Origin: Clostridia bacterium
GTDB lineage: Bacteria; Bacillota; Clostridia; Oscillospirales; Acutalibacteraceae
DNA length: 40,478 bases
Reading direction: 5' to 3'
Assembly: GCA_017461625.1 (NCBI GenBank)
Contig: JAFTXJ010000021.1
Span: 1 to 40,478 of the forward strand
Part shown: positions 24,159 through 33,746 of the stretch, piece by piece
How the letters are laid out: each line of letters begins with the position of its first letter
Numbering within the stretch: the stretch's first letter is position 1
Made by a program: the position numbers and the translations under genes
The notes under the pieces: generated by a model
The model's database searches: none
What the model was told of the DNA's origin: nothing
What the model saw: the letters and a program-made list of their open reading frames with translations, nothing else

Positions 24159-24629
24159 TTAATCCTCCGTATTTTTCACATAAACCTCTGCCGATATCTG
24201 AAGCCGGTCATTCAAAAGAGTTTTTGCTTCTTCAGTTTTATCCGAGCTTTCTTTTTCCAACTCAACGCTTACCTTTTCAACGCTTATTTCGTCTTTGTTC
24301 GTTTTTATGTCTATGCTCACTTGATGGGTGTGTATTCCGTTTTGTAATAAAATATCCTCAACAGACCGAGCCAGCTTTTTTTCAAAGCTTGCTGATACAG
24401 TGTCAAGAATTTTTTCATCATCAATAGCTGTTGTGCCGACAGCAAAATCAAAATCTGTTTGTAGCTCTTTATTTTTCATCAAAGGTAAAAGTATTGATGA
24501 AATAATAAAAACTGAAACCATTGTTTTAACGGATTTCCCCACACTCCCCTCAGGAGCAAGAACAAGCACAACTGCCCCTACAACAGCCGAAACCGTCAGC
24601 CCTGAAATCCACAATCTGATCGTGTCCAA
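24159..24629 (-). CDS. spoIIIAF: Stage III sporulation protein AF
   Basis: The 156-residue product has two N-terminal membrane helices (about 8-28 and 32-50) and a soluble C-terminal domain, as in the family. The match is clearest at the start (IRLWISGLTVSAVVGAVVLVLAP) and in VKTMVSVFIISSILLPL. The start is TTG after GAGGTGA. SpoIIIAF is a mother-cell membrane component of the channel complex, with a ring-building-motif-like soluble part. Identity is supported by its position between AE and AG. Confidence 0.88.
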   Translation of the reverse strand: MDTIRLWISGLTVSAVVGAVVLVLAPEGSVGKSVKTMVSVFIISSILLPLMKNKELQTDFDFAVGTTAIDDEKILDTVSASFEKKLARSVEDILLQNGIHTHQVSIDIKTNKDEISVEKVSVELEKESSDKTEEAKTLLNDRLQISAEVYVKNTED

Positions 24630-24638
24630 ATTTTCACC

Positions 24639-25760
24639 TCACTGCCTGATAGCAAGAATCAAAGCCATTGAAATTATAAAAAGCACTGCATTAAACAACA
24701 GCACCACATTCAGAAGTGTTGCTGCCGAAGCAAAAGCTTTTAAAATTTTCACCGTTCCGTCCTGCATAAAAACTTCGCCGGCTGCCACACCGATTTTTAA
24801 TGCAAAAATCCAGAATAAAAGCTGAATCATCGCCGGTGCTGTTATAACAGCAATTACTGCTATGCCAAAAATTCCGACAGTGCTTTTGACCAATACCAAA
24901 CTCCCCAATATTCCGCTGTAAGCTTCACTGACTGCACCGCCCACCACCGGCACAGCCGAGCTGATAATCAATTTTATGCCTTTGTTTGCCACTGTATCAG
25001 CAGCATTAGCAAGGGCACCTTTTATGCCGAGAAACGAAACATAAAGACTTGCCGCAAAAGACAGCACGCTTACAACTGTTTTTTTTATCAGCTCTGTTAT
25101 ACCTCCCAATTTAAAAGAAGGCATAAGTGAACCGGCAATATCAAGAGCAATAACAGCACCGACTAACGGCACAATATATTTTTCACTGACAAGTGAGATA
25201 ACCTGAGCCGCATAAAAAGCTACCGATTGAAAGCTGATTGCCAAAGAAGGATTGCCTGAAGCAGAAATAACTCCCGTTAAAACAGGAATAAGTAATTTCA
25301 TAAAACTTGAGCAAAGGCTTACGGATGAAACTGCCGATTCCATTGCCTGATAAAGAGGAACAATAACAACGCTTATGCAAAAGAGTGAACCTAAAATGCC
25401 CATTACCGGCTTAATTTTTTCATCATCAGGGATAAAACTTTCTCCAATAGCAAGAAGAATTATAACGCTCAGCAACTTTGTTAACGATTTGACAGGTGAT
25501 TCAAGACTGCCTGAAGCTGCATTTTTTATGACGTTAAAAACTTTTTCAAGAGATACATCAAAAAGAGAAGTAAAATCTACACCGTTTATCCCCAGTTCGC
25601 CCAAAGCATCTTTAATTTCATCGTCCAAGCTCTCATACAGTTCATCTGCACCTGAAGAGTTAATCAATGAAGTGAAATCATCATTTTCTTCCGCTAAAAC
25701 GGGCACGGCAAAAATAATCAACATCAAAAAGCAAGCTAATAACGATTTAACAGCCTTCAT
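24639..25760 (-). CDS. spoIIIAE: Stage III sporulation protein AE
   Basis: A 373-residue polytopic membrane protein with a signal peptide (about 1-23, cleavage near VLA|EEN). An acidic extracytoplasmic stretch follows, then seven to eight membrane helices. Family features are INGVDFTSLFDVSLEKVF, SVSLCSSFMKLLIPVLTGVISASGN and KGIKLIISSAVPVVGGAVSE. AE is thought to be a membrane core of the SpoIIIA channel. AAAGGATGA precedes ATG. The gene has usual length and no breaks. Confidence 0.94.
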   Translation of the reverse strand: MKAVKSLLACFLMLIIFAVPVLAEENDDFTSLINSSGADELYESLDDEIKDALGELGINGVDFTSLFDVSLEKVFNVIKNAASGSLESPVKSLTKLLSVIILLAIGESFIPDDEKIKPVMGILGSLFCISVVIVPLYQAMESAVSSVSLCSSFMKLLIPVLTGVISASGNPSLAISFQSVAFYAAQVISLVSEKYIVPLVGAVIALDIAGSLMPSFKLGGITELIKKTVVSVLSFAASLYVSFLGIKGALANAADTVANKGIKLIISSAVPVVGGAVSEAYSGILGSLVLVKSTVGIFGIAVIAVITAPAMIQLLFWIFALKIGVAAGEVFMQDGTVKILKAFASAATLLNVVLLFNAVLFIISMALILAIRQ

Positions 25761-25764
25761 TAAA

Positions 25765-26157
25765 TCATCCTTTCAAAAGACCCGATGTCACATCAGCAAG
25801 ATTTTTCAGCATCGGCAAAGTCAGCAAAAGTATTGCAGCCTTTGCAATAAGGTCAACCCCGAAACCCAAAACGTTATTGCCCGAATCTCTGCAAATTTCA
25901 CCCGCAAATTTGGAAACAATTGCAATTGCCAAGGCTTTTATTAAAAGAGAAAGATATCCGACATCAATAATCTCCTGTGAAAAAACATTTTCGCAATAAG
26001 ATATTACTTTGGTAACAGTCACCGTACCCACAGACAAAACCGCAATAAACCCTGCAAGCTGAACAAAAACAGTAAGTTCAGGTCTATATTGCTTTATCAG
26101 AATGGCACACACAGCACCAATAACCGCAACAGCCGAGATTTTAATTATCTCTTCCAT
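25765..26157 (-). CDS. spoIIIAD: Stage III sporulation protein AD
   Basis: A 130-residue membrane protein with about four hydrophobic segments and usual size for SpoIIIAD. It starts MEEIIKISAVAVIGAVCAILIKQYRPE and has LLIKALAIAIVSKFAGEICRDSG, a family hallmark. The start ATG overlaps the spoIIIAC stop by one base (TGATG), so translation is coupled. It is part of the mother-cell channel complex. Confidence 0.94.
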   Translation of the reverse strand: MEEIIKISAVAVIGAVCAILIKQYRPELTVFVQLAGFIAVLSVGTVTVTKVISYCENVFSQEIIDVGYLSLLIKALAIAIVSKFAGEICRDSGNNVLGFGVDLIAKAAILLLTLPMLKNLADVTSGLLKG

Positions 26158-26342
26158 CAGAAATCAAATGAACCGATGATTGAGCTTAACTCGTCTAGCT
26201 CAGGTAATATCATCAGCACAACAGCCAGAATCCCTGCAAGAACGGTGAGCATTGCATATTCATCCCTGCCCGAGCGGGACAGTATCTGCCCCAAAACAGC
26301 CACAACAATCCCTATCAAAGCAATCTTTATAACCAAATCCAT
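26157..26342 (-). CDS. spoIIIAC: Stage III sporulation protein AC
   Basis: A 61-residue, two-helix membrane protein slightly shorter than the usual 64-68. The match is strong: MDLVIKIALIGIVVAVLGQI, then LSRSGRDEYAMLTVLAGI, with the conserved GRDEYA turn between helices. It is probably a small membrane component with AD. Its position between AB and AD in full operon order confirms identity. Confidence 0.94.
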   Translation of the reverse strand: MDLVIKIALIGIVVAVLGQILSRSGRDEYAMLTVLAGILAVVLMILPELDELSSIIGSFDF

Positions 26343-26355
26343 AATTCCACCACCG

Positions 26356-26865
26356 TCAGATTGATAAAATCAGAGTCGCAATACCTGCCAGAACACCGAT
26401 TCCCCCGACAGGCTTAGAATACAGGCTGTAATCTTTTTTGGCAGAGTTCAATTTTTCTTCAACAAGCTTTTTATGTATTTCACAATTTGAAATTTGACCT
26501 GTCACATCCGTTGTTCCCAATGCCGAACCAAACGATTGCAAAATTGCAACATCTTCTCTTTTTAAAGACCAGATATTATTTCTGTTTTTTGTTGCCGTTT
26601 CCCATGCAGATAAAAAGCTTTCCCCCGAAACAAGCAGATTTTTACATTCATTGACGAATCCCAGCGTATGATAATTCCCCGAGCTGTCAAGTGAAATAAA
26701 AATATCGGTTAAACTGTCCGCAGTGTATCGGATTCTTGAACCGATGTCGGAAAAAAGCACAAGAATTTTTTCGAGTTTTAATAGTCTTGATGATAATTTT
26801 TTAACAAAAAATCTGCCCCCGAGGGCAAATGATGTTGCCATCAAAGCAGCAGCTATCTGTTTCAC
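26356..26865 (-). CDS. spoIIIAB: Stage III sporulation protein AB
   Basis: A 169-residue protein with an N-terminal membrane segment (about 1-18) and a C-terminal one (about 150-168) around a helical soluble domain. It resembles the GspF-like platform proteins of type II secretion. Features are LEKILVLFSDIGSRIRY and LQSFGSALGTTDVTGQI, the latter typical of SpoIIIAB. It overlaps the end of spoIIIAA by four bases, as expected for partners that work with the AA ATPase. Confidence 0.93.
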   Translation of the reverse strand: MKQIAAALMATSFALGGRFFVKKLSSRLLKLEKILVLFSDIGSRIRYTADSLTDIFISLDSSGNYHTLGFVNECKNLLVSGESFLSAWETATKNRNNIWSLKREDVAILQSFGSALGTTDVTGQISNCEIHKKLVEEKLNSAKKDYSLYSKPVGGIGVLAGIATLILSI

Positions 26866-27791
26866 AAAAAATCACCGCCAATATCAAGTATTTCGCTCAC
26901 ATCACAAGGCACTCCGCTTTTCAGAAAAACAATTTTTTTAAATGCTCCTGTTTTTATTAATGAACACAATGAAGGCTTTGAACGTATATCATCTGCATTC
27001 ACGGCATGAATCGCAGCCACAAAGTCAACACCGGAATTCACTCCGTTCTCTACGGCTTTTACATCATCATCACCGCCAAGCTCATCACAAACCACAACAT
27101 CGGGCGACAAGGTTCTTACTGCCTGCAAAATACCGTAAGGTTTGAGATAACCGTCAAGCACATCAGTGTTTATGCCAACATTGTTTTGTACCTGCGAATG
27201 GCTGACAGCGGCAATTTCGCCCCTTTCGTCAACAACAGTCACCTTTTTAAACATAAAATCAGACATAATCCTTGCACAGTCACGAAGCAAAGTTGTTTTT
27301 CCGGTTGATGGGGCTCCGCAAAGAAGGAATCCGCAAAAGCCGTTGCTCATTACCTCGTTCATCATTTTTTCTCCGCAGCCGATGTATTCCCTCGCAATTC
27401 TGAGATTTATGCCTCCCACATCACGAACTCCGGTTATTTTACCGTTTTGATAAACTGCAGTTCCGTAAACCCCTGCTCTGTGACCTCCGGAAACAGTGAT
27501 AAACCCCGAAGCTATATCATTCGTATAAGAATATACCGAATACTCACAAATACGGTTAAAGCTTTCTTTTACATCAGCTTTGCTGACAGTAAAAAGACCG
27601 CTTGTGATAAGCCCGGTTACTCTGCCTGTTGCTGTGATATACATACATCCGTCAAAAGTAACCAGTGACAACGGCTTACCTGCTCTCAGGCGTATTTCGC
27701 AAACTCGCCTGCCAAAATCTTCAGGCAATGTATTGAGAACAGAATAAATCCTTTTTGAAAGAAACCCGCACGCTTTTAAAAATCTTTTCAT
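26862..27791 (-). CDS. spoIIIAA: Stage III sporulation protein AA (ATPase)
   Basis: SpoIIIAA is a secretion-type ATPase that powers or assembles the channel to the forespore. The 309-residue product has the Walker A motif GAPSTGKTTLLRD, Walker B-like VTVVDERGEI and VVVCDELGG, with the N-terminal domain ending in the conserved GLFTVSKADVKESF segment. GAGGTGAG precedes ATG. It is first in the operon, so the mother-cell sigma-E promoter should lie just upstream (27792-27880). I see CATAAAAA there but no convincing -35 partner. Confidence 0.95.
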   Translation of the reverse strand: MKRFLKACGFLSKRIYSVLNTLPEDFGRRVCEIRLRAGKPLSLVTFDGCMYITATGRVTGLITSGLFTVSKADVKESFNRICEYSVYSYTNDIASGFITVSGGHRAGVYGTAVYQNGKITGVRDVGGINLRIAREYIGCGEKMMNEVMSNGFCGFLLCGAPSTGKTTLLRDCARIMSDFMFKKVTVVDERGEIAAVSHSQVQNNVGINTDVLDGYLKPYGILQAVRTLSPDVVVCDELGGDDDVKAVENGVNSGVDFVAAIHAVNADDIRSKPSLCSLIKTGAFKKIVFLKSGVPCDVSEILDIGGDFL

Positions 27792-27880
27792 TTTCTCACC
27801 TCACAGTTATTATTTTTTATGAAGCCTTGTCCCAAGTTAGAACTTAATTTTAAATTTAATGTGAAAATAATTATATTTTC

Positions 27881-27909
27881 TTGAAAGAGGTTAAAATATA
27901 TGGTAAACT
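27881..27909 (+). promoter_or_regulatory. SigA-type promoter for the yfhO-like gene
   Basis: TTGAAA (27881-27886), a 17-base spacer and TAAACT (27904-27909), giving a leader of about 25 bases. An alternative TTG codon at 27881 is the -35 box itself, so translation does not begin there. Confidence 0.65.
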
Positions 27910-27940
27910 TATCAAAGAAGAAAAACACGGAGGATATATT

Positions 27941-30883
27941 ATGGCACCCAAAAATGCTCTAAAAAAAAATAACGGAAAAGAATCTGCTCTTTCCCGTTTT
28001 CTTAATGAAAACATATTTATAATTCTCGCTTTCATCTGTTCAGCAGCACTGATGATGATTGTTTACTTTTGCTTTGATGTTATTCCGTTTGGCGAAAAAA
28101 CAGTTTTAAGAATGGACCTTTATCATCAGTACGGTCCTCTTTTTGCCGAACTTTATGACAGAATAACCGGTTTTAAAAGCCTGCTTTATTCGTGGACTTC
28201 TGCCGGAGGCAGCAGCTTTTTGGGAAACTACATGAACTACCTTTCAAGCCCGATAGCTTTGATTATTCTTGCCTTTGGTCACGAAAACATTCCTGAATCA
28301 ATCGGTGCAATGGTGCTTATCAAAAATGCCCTTGCTGCCGCAAGTATGGCATATTACCTCAAAAAAGCCCACGGCAAAAATGACTTTTCACTCCCTGCGT
28401 TTGGCATTATGTATTCTTTTTGCGGATTTTTTATCGCATATTATTGGAACATAATGTGGATTGATGCGATGTATCTTCTCCCCCTCGTTGCGTTGGGTAT
28501 TGAAAAGATAATAAATGAACGAAAAGCTAAATTATACATCGCTGCCCTTGCAGTTACATTTTTTGCAAACTACTATATGGCATTTATGGTTTGCGTGTTT
28601 TCCGTTTTATATTTTCTTGTTTACTTTTTCGGAAAATATTCAATCAAAGACTATGACAAAGCCCCACGTCAGATTGAAGTTAAAGAAGGTAAATTTGTCA
28701 ACAAAAAATTTGATTGCATTAAAAACTCTTCTTTTTTAAACCGTGGTATTCTTTTCGCTTCAAGCTCTTGCCTTGCAGCAGCACTTATGGCTTTTGTTCT
28801 GATTCCTACATTATTTGTACTTCAGGCTTGCTCCGCAACATCAGGCAAGATGCCCGAAGAGCTTTCAAACTATAACACTGTTTTTGATTTTCTTGCAAAT
28901 CACCTTGCCTCGGTCGTACCCACAATCAGAAGCAGCGGTGACACGGTTATTCCCAATGTTTACAGCGGAATGCTCACACTTATTCTTGTTCCTCTTTATC
29001 TCTTCTGCAAAAAGATTCCGCTTAAAGAAAAGATTGCAAACACACTTCTTCTCGGAGTTTTCTTTGCTGCATTCAATTTCAATATTCCGAACTTTGTTAT
29101 TCATGCATTCCATTTTCCAAATGACTTGCCGTTCAGATTTTCCTTTATTTATTCATTCTTCATCGTTTCAATTGCATACAAAGCTTTGATGCATATCAAA
29201 GAGTTCAGCGGCAAAGAGCTTCTCACCGCAGGCGTTGCACTTATCGGCTTTATTGTGATTGTTGAAGAAATCGGTCAGGGCAATGTTACAATCAACACTG
29301 TTGCAATCAGCATTATTTTCACAGCGATTTATGTGACTGTTTTGTGGCTTATGAAAAATCCGAATTTTTATCAGCCAACGGTTGCTTTGCTTCTTATGTG
29401 CTGTGTTTTTGCCGAAGCATCCATAGCCAACACCAATAACTTTGAAATCACTCAGGTTAAACCAAACTTCACAAACGGATATTCAGAATTCCGCACTCTT
29501 AAAGGAAGGCTTGATTCCGATGAAGGCAATGACTATTACCGAATGGAACTTACCGACATAAATACCCTTATGGATAACTGCTGGTTTAACTATAACGGCA
29601 CATCCGTTTTTTCATCAATGGCTTATGAGAAAGTATCTAATGCTCAAAAAGACCTCGGGCTTAAAGGTAACTACATCAACAGCTACATCTATCATTTGCA
29701 GACCCCTGTTTATAACGCTATGATGTCGCTTAAATACATTGTTGACAACTACGGTTACACAATGAACGATTCACTCTACACCTCTGTTGCATCTGTAGGA
29801 AATTTTAAAGCCTATAAAAACAACTATTATCTGCCCATCGGCTATTGTGTAAACAGTGCAATCAAAAATTGGGAAACAGATTCTTCCGACAATCCGTTTG
29901 AAATTCAGGCCTCTTATTGGCAAAAAGCAACAGGCTTGAGTGATGTATTTACACAGGTTGAATTAACAGATGTTTCTTTAAACAATATTGATGAAGACAA
30001 CTCTACCTTTACCGGTGAAAACTTCTTCTATTCAAAAGCAGATCCAAACGAAGATGCCTCTGCAACAGCAAATTATTACATTCAGCAAGCCGGCAATATC
30101 TATGTTTATGTAAACACTAACGCTTGTGAAAATGCAAATATTACTTGTGGCGAATTCAGTGAAAATCAAAATCTTGATGAACCGTATATTCTTGATTTGG
30201 GTTATCACACAGAGGATGAAATCTTATCTGTTGATCTTCCTTTCAAAGACGATCAGGATTCAGGCACTGTCGGATGTTATGTTTATGCTCTTAACGAAGA
30301 TGTATTTGTTAACGGCTACAATTCATTGGTTGACGGAGGGCTTGTGATTAAAGATTTCACAGATACTTCAATCAGTGGCTCTGTTTCAGCCGATGAAAAG
30401 TGTGTATTTTACACATCAATTTCATACGACAAGGGTTGGAGCGTAATGGTTGACGGCAAAAAGGTTGAAACCTTTGACCTTGCTGACGAAACATTCCTTG
30501 CATTTGAAATTGATGCAGGCGAACACGAAATTGAAATGAAATATACCCCCCGTGGGCTTACAGCAGGTATTTCAATTTCATTCGCCGCATGGTTCTTTGT
30601 AATTGTTTTTTCAATTGTCGGTGCAATCAAAAAGAAAAGAAAAAAGAACAAAGAGAAAGCAAACAAAGCAGAGGATAAACCCATTATGGGCATTGACGCT
30701 CTTATGGCTCAGGACTTAGGTCCTAACGCCACTGCAGAGGATTCGGAAGCACTTCTTGAAACAGAGCACGAAATTATTATTGAAGACATTCCTGAAGAGA
30801 AGGATATTCCAATAATTCAGGCCGAAGAAACAACAAGTGATTTTAGTGAAATTAAAGAAGATTCTGACGAAACAGATAAATAA
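27941..30883 (+). CDS. YfhO-family polytopic membrane protein (GT-C-like)
   Basis: The 980-residue product matches the YfhO family: RMDLYHQYGPLFAELYD (the RMDLYHQY box), SAGGSSFLGNYMNYLSSP, and many membrane helices up to about residue 500. A large extracellular region (about 520-865) follows, then a final helix and a basic KKKRKKNKEK stop-transfer. YfhO proteins are GT-C-fold glycosyltransferases that decorate teichoic acids in Bacillus and Listeria. The donor and target here are unknown. The last 84 residues form a cytoplasmic tail rich in Glu and Asp, beyond the usual end. GGAGG lies nine bases before ATG 27941. The gene stands alone between its own promoter and terminator. Confidence 0.88.
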   Translation: MAPKNALKKNNGKESALSRFLNENIFIILAFICSAALMMIVYFCFDVIPFGEKTVLRMDLYHQYGPLFAELYDRITGFKSLLYSWTSAGGSSFLGNYMNYLSSPIALIILAFGHENIPESIGAMVLIKNALAAASMAYYLKKAHGKNDFSLPAFGIMYSFCGFFIAYYWNIMWIDAMYLLPLVALGIEKIINERKAKLYIAALAVTFFANYYMAFMVCVFSVLYFLVYFFGKYSIKDYDKAPRQIEVKEGKFVNKKFDCIKNSSFLNRGILFASSSCLAAALMAFVLIPTLFVLQACSATSGKMPEELSNYNTVFDFLANHLASVVPTIRSSGDTVIPNVYSGMLTLILVPLYLFCKKIPLKEKIANTLLLGVFFAAFNFNIPNFVIHAFHFPNDLPFRFSFIYSFFIVSIAYKALMHIKEFSGKELLTAGVALIGFIVIVEEIGQGNVTINTVAISIIFTAIYVTVLWLMKNPNFYQPTVALLLMCCVFAEASIANTNNFEITQVKPNFTNGYSEFRTLKGRLDSDEGNDYYRMELTDINTLMDNCWFNYNGTSVFSSMAYEKVSNAQKDLGLKGNYINSYIYHLQTPVYNAMMSLKYIVDNYGYTMNDSLYTSVASVGNFKAYKNNYYLPIGYCVNSAIKNWETDSSDNPFEIQASYWQKATGLSDVFTQVELTDVSLNNIDEDNSTFTGENFFYSKADPNEDASATANYYIQQAGNIYVYVNTNACENANITCGEFSENQNLDEPYILDLGYHTEDEILSVDLPFKDDQDSGTVGCYVYALNEDVFVNGYNSLVDGGLVIKDFTDTSISGSVSADEKCVFYTSISYDKGWSVMVDGKKVETFDLADETFLAFEIDAGEHEIEMKYTPRGLTAGISISFAAWFFVIVFSIVGAIKKKRKKNKEKANKAEDKPIMGIDALMAQDLGPNATAEDSEALLETEHEIIIEDIPEEKDIPIIQAEETTSDFSEIKEDSDETDK

Positions 30884-30888
30884 AAAAT

Positions 30889-30917
30889 TCCACGGCTATC
30901 GCAATGATAGTCGTGGA
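30889..30917. terminator. Bidirectional terminator between yfhO-like gene and uvrA
   Basis: TCCACGGCTATC (30889-30900) pairs with 30906-30917 with one G-T pair around a five-base loop. TATTTTTAT follows on the plus strand and ATTTTTTATTT on the minus strand, so it serves both convergent genes. Confidence 0.85.
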
Positions 30918-30922
30918 TATTT

Positions 30923-33745
30923 TTATAACAGCTTTTTAAGATAATGACCTGTGTATGATGCTTTCACCTGAGCAACTTCTTCAGGTGTACCCGTTGCAAC
31001 AACAAATCCACCCTTGTCGCCTCCCTCAGGCCCTAAGTCGATTATATGGTCGGCAACCTTAATAACATCAAGATTGTGCTCAATAACAAGCACTGTATTA
31101 CCTGCGTCAACAAGCTTTTGAAGAACTTCGATAAGCCTGTGAACATCAGCAGTATGAAGACCTGTTGTGGGTTCATCAAGCACATAAATCGTTTTACCTG
31201 TGCTGATTCTTGCAAGCTCGGTTGCAAGCTTCACTCGCTGAGCTTCACCGCCCGAAAGGGTTGTTGCAGGTTGACCCACCTTTACATAACCAAGCCCAAC
31301 TTCATAAAGGGTACGGAACTTACGGCTGATTTTGGGAACAGCTGAAAAGAACTCCATTGCCTCTTCAATAGTCATTTCAAGCACATCGTAAATGCTTTTG
31401 CCTTTATACTTTACTTCAAGGGTTTCACGGTTATATCTTGCACCGTTACACACCTCACAAGGAACATAAATATCAGGCAAAAAGTGCATCTTAATTTTTG
31501 TTATACCGTCACCCTGACAGGCTTCACACCTTCCGCCCTTAACATTAAAAGAAAACCTGCTTGATTTGTAGCCCTTAACCTTTGCATCTTTCGTTTCGGC
31601 ATACAAGCTTCTGATATCATCAAAAACACCTGTATATGTTGCAGGGTTTGAACGTGGGGTTCTGCCGATTGGTGACTGATCAATATCAATAATTTTATCA
31701 AGATTTTCTATCCCCTCAAAGCCTGAGTGCTTTCCGGGGAATTTTTTTGCACCGTTTAGCTCAGTTGCCAGTTTTTTGTATATAATTTCATTCACAAGTG
31801 ATGATTTGCCCGAACCTGAAACACCCGTTACGCACACAAACTCACCTAAAGGAATTTCAACATCAATCTCTTTAAGATTGTTTTGAGCAGCACCTTTAAT
31901 CACAAGGCTTTTTCCGTTACCTTTACGTCTTTGCTCGGGTACCGGGATTTTCTTTTTACCACTGAGATACTGACCGGTTACGGAGTTTTCACAGTTTTTA
32001 ATATCCTCAACACTTCCGCAACAAACAACATTGCCGCCATGAATACCCGCACCCGGGCCTATATCAACAATATAATCTGCAGCATACATTGTGTCCTCAT
32101 CGTGCTCAACAACAATTAATGTGTTGCCCAAATCACGAAGGTGCCTGAGGGTATCAAGCAGCTTTTCATTGTCACGCTGGTGAAGACCGATGCTCGGCTC
32201 ATCAAGCACATAAAGCACACCCATAAGAGATGAGCCAATTTGAGTAGCAAGGCGAATACGCTGACTTTCACCGCCTGAAAGAGTACCTGACGAACGTGAA
32301 AGAGTAAGGTATTCAAGACCAACACTTGAAAGGAAACGGATTCTGTCTTTAATCTCTTTTATAATAGCCTTTGCAATCATTTCATCCCTTTGAGAAAGCT
32401 GCAGCTTTTCAAAAAAGTTAAGGGTTTCACTGATCGGTTTTCGGCAAAGAGTGTCAATATTTATATCGGCAACGGTTACACCAAGGCTCTCTCTCTTTAG
32501 CCTTGCACCTTTGCATTCAGGGCAATCCACAACACTCATATACTGCTCAACATCATTGCGTGACCATTCGCTTGTGGTTTCATTATGGCGACGTTCAAGG
32601 TTATTGATAACACCCTCAAACTCTGCCATATATGTTCCGCTTCCGTAAGCGTTTTTGCGTTCCATTTTTATTTTTTTGCCTTTAGTGCCATACATCAGCA
32701 CTTCCCTTGTTTCTTTGGGTAAATCACGGTAAGGTGTTGTCATACTGCCTCCATAGGCATTGATAACACCTTCAAAATACATCTGAGCAATCGTACCACC
32801 GTCTGCATTTGACCAGCCTGTTGCTTTAATTGCACCGTTCGCCAAAGAAAGGCTGTCATCAGGCACAACCAAAGCCTCATTAGGCTTCATAAACACACCA
32901 AGACCCATACAGGTTGGGCAAGCACCAAAAGGATTGTTAAAAGAAAACATCCTCGGTGAAAGCTCTTCCACACTTACGCCGTGCTCCGGGCAAGCATAAT
33001 TCTGGGAAAAGAGAAGCTCTTCACCGTCAGCAACATCAACCATAAGAAGCCCTTTTGACATCTTTGTTGCTGTTTCAACAGAATCGGTAAGTCTGCTTTT
33101 TATATCTTCCTTGATAACAAGTCGGTCAACAACAATTTCAATATTGTGCTTTTTGTTTTTATCAAGTTTAATCGTTTCCGAAAGGTCATAAATACTGCCG
33201 TCAATTCTCACTCTTACAAAACCGCTTTTTCGGGCATTATCAAGCTCTTTGACATACTCACCTTTTCTGCCGCTGACAATGGGAGAAAGAATCTGAATTT
33301 TACTTCTTTCGGGCAACTCCATAATTTGGTCAACAATGGTATCTATACTCTGACGGCTGATTTTTCTGCCGCAAACCGGGCAATGCGGAATACCCACCCT
33401 TGCATAAAGCAAACGCAGATAGTCATAAATCTCGGTAACTGTTCCGACTGTTGAGCGTGGATTTTTGGAGGTTGTCTTTTGGTCAATGGATATAGCGGGA
33501 GAAAGACCCTCGATGTAATCTACCGACGGCTTTTCCATCTGACCTAAAAACTGACGAGCATATGATGAAAGGGATTCAACATATCGCCTCTGTCCCTCAG
33601 CATAAATTGTATCAAAAGCAAGGGAAGATTTGCCCGAACCCGAAAGCCCTGTGAAAACTACAAGACTGTCTCGAGGGATACGCACATCCACATTTTTCAG
33701 GTTGTGTTCTCTTGCTCCCTTAACAAAAATATCTTTTACCTGCAT
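30923..33745 (-). CDS. uvrA: Excinuclease ABC subunit A
   Basis: UvrA recognises DNA damage and loads UvrB in nucleotide excision repair. The 940-residue product has two ABC modules: Walker [15 protein letters not shown] near the start and [14 protein letters not shown] near 640, with signatures [14 protein letters not shown] and [15 protein letters not shown]. The C-terminal zinc finger CEACQGDG...CEVCNGAR is intact. In the first zinc module the usual CxxC is CPEH, so zinc would be held by Cys-His plus CPTC. Length is normal. It follows uvrB by one base. Confidence 0.97.
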   Translation of the reverse strand: MQVKDIFVKGAREHNLKNVDVRIPRDSLVVFTGLSGSGKSSLAFDTIYAEGQRRYVESLSSYARQFLGQMEKPSVDYIEGLSPAISIDQKTTSKNPRSTVGTVTEIYDYLRLLYARVGIPHCPVCGRKISRQSIDTIVDQIMELPERSKIQILSPIVSGRKGEYVKELDNARKSGFVRVRIDGSIYDLSETIKLDKNKKHNIEIVVDRLVIKEDIKSRLTDSVETATKMSKGLLMVDVADGEELLFSQNYACPEHGVSVEELSPRMFSFNNPFGACPTCMGLGVFMKPNEALVVPDDSLSLANGAIKATGWSNADGGTIAQMYFEGVINAYGGSMTTPYRDLPKETREVLMYGTKGKKIKMERKNAYGSGTYMAEFEGVINNLERRHNETTSEWSRNDVEQYMSVVDCPECKGARLKRESLGVTVADINIDTLCRKPISETLNFFEKLQLSQRDEMIAKAIIKEIKDRIRFLSSVGLEYLTLSRSSGTLSGGESQRIRLATQIGSSLMGVLYVLDEPSIGLHQRDNEKLLDTLRHLRDLGNTLIVVEHDEDTMYAADYIVDIGPGAGIHGGNVVCCGSVEDIKNCENSVTGQYLSGKKKIPVPEQRRKGNGKSLVIKGAAQNNLKEIDVEIPLGEFVCVTGVSGSGKSSLVNEIIYKKLATELNGAKKFPGKHSGFEGIENLDKIIDIDQSPIGRTPRSNPATYTGVFDDIRSLYAETKDAKVKGYKSSRFSFNVKGGRCEACQGDGITKIKMHFLPDIYVPCEVCNGARYNRETLEVKYKGKSIYDVLEMTIEEAMEFFSAVPKISRKFRTLYEVGLGYVKVGQPATTLSGGEAQRVKLATELARISTGKTIYVLDEPTTGLHTADVHRLIEVLQKLVDAGNTVLVIEHNLDVIKVADHIIDLGPEGGDKGGFVVATGTPEEVAQVKASYTGHYLKKLL

Positions 33746-33746
33746 T

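Noticed and set aside
27792-27880. Sigma-E promoter before spoIIIAA
   Set aside because: It is expected from biology, and a CATAAAAA-like -10 exists, but no -35 at correct spacing is convincing, so it is not listed as a feature.
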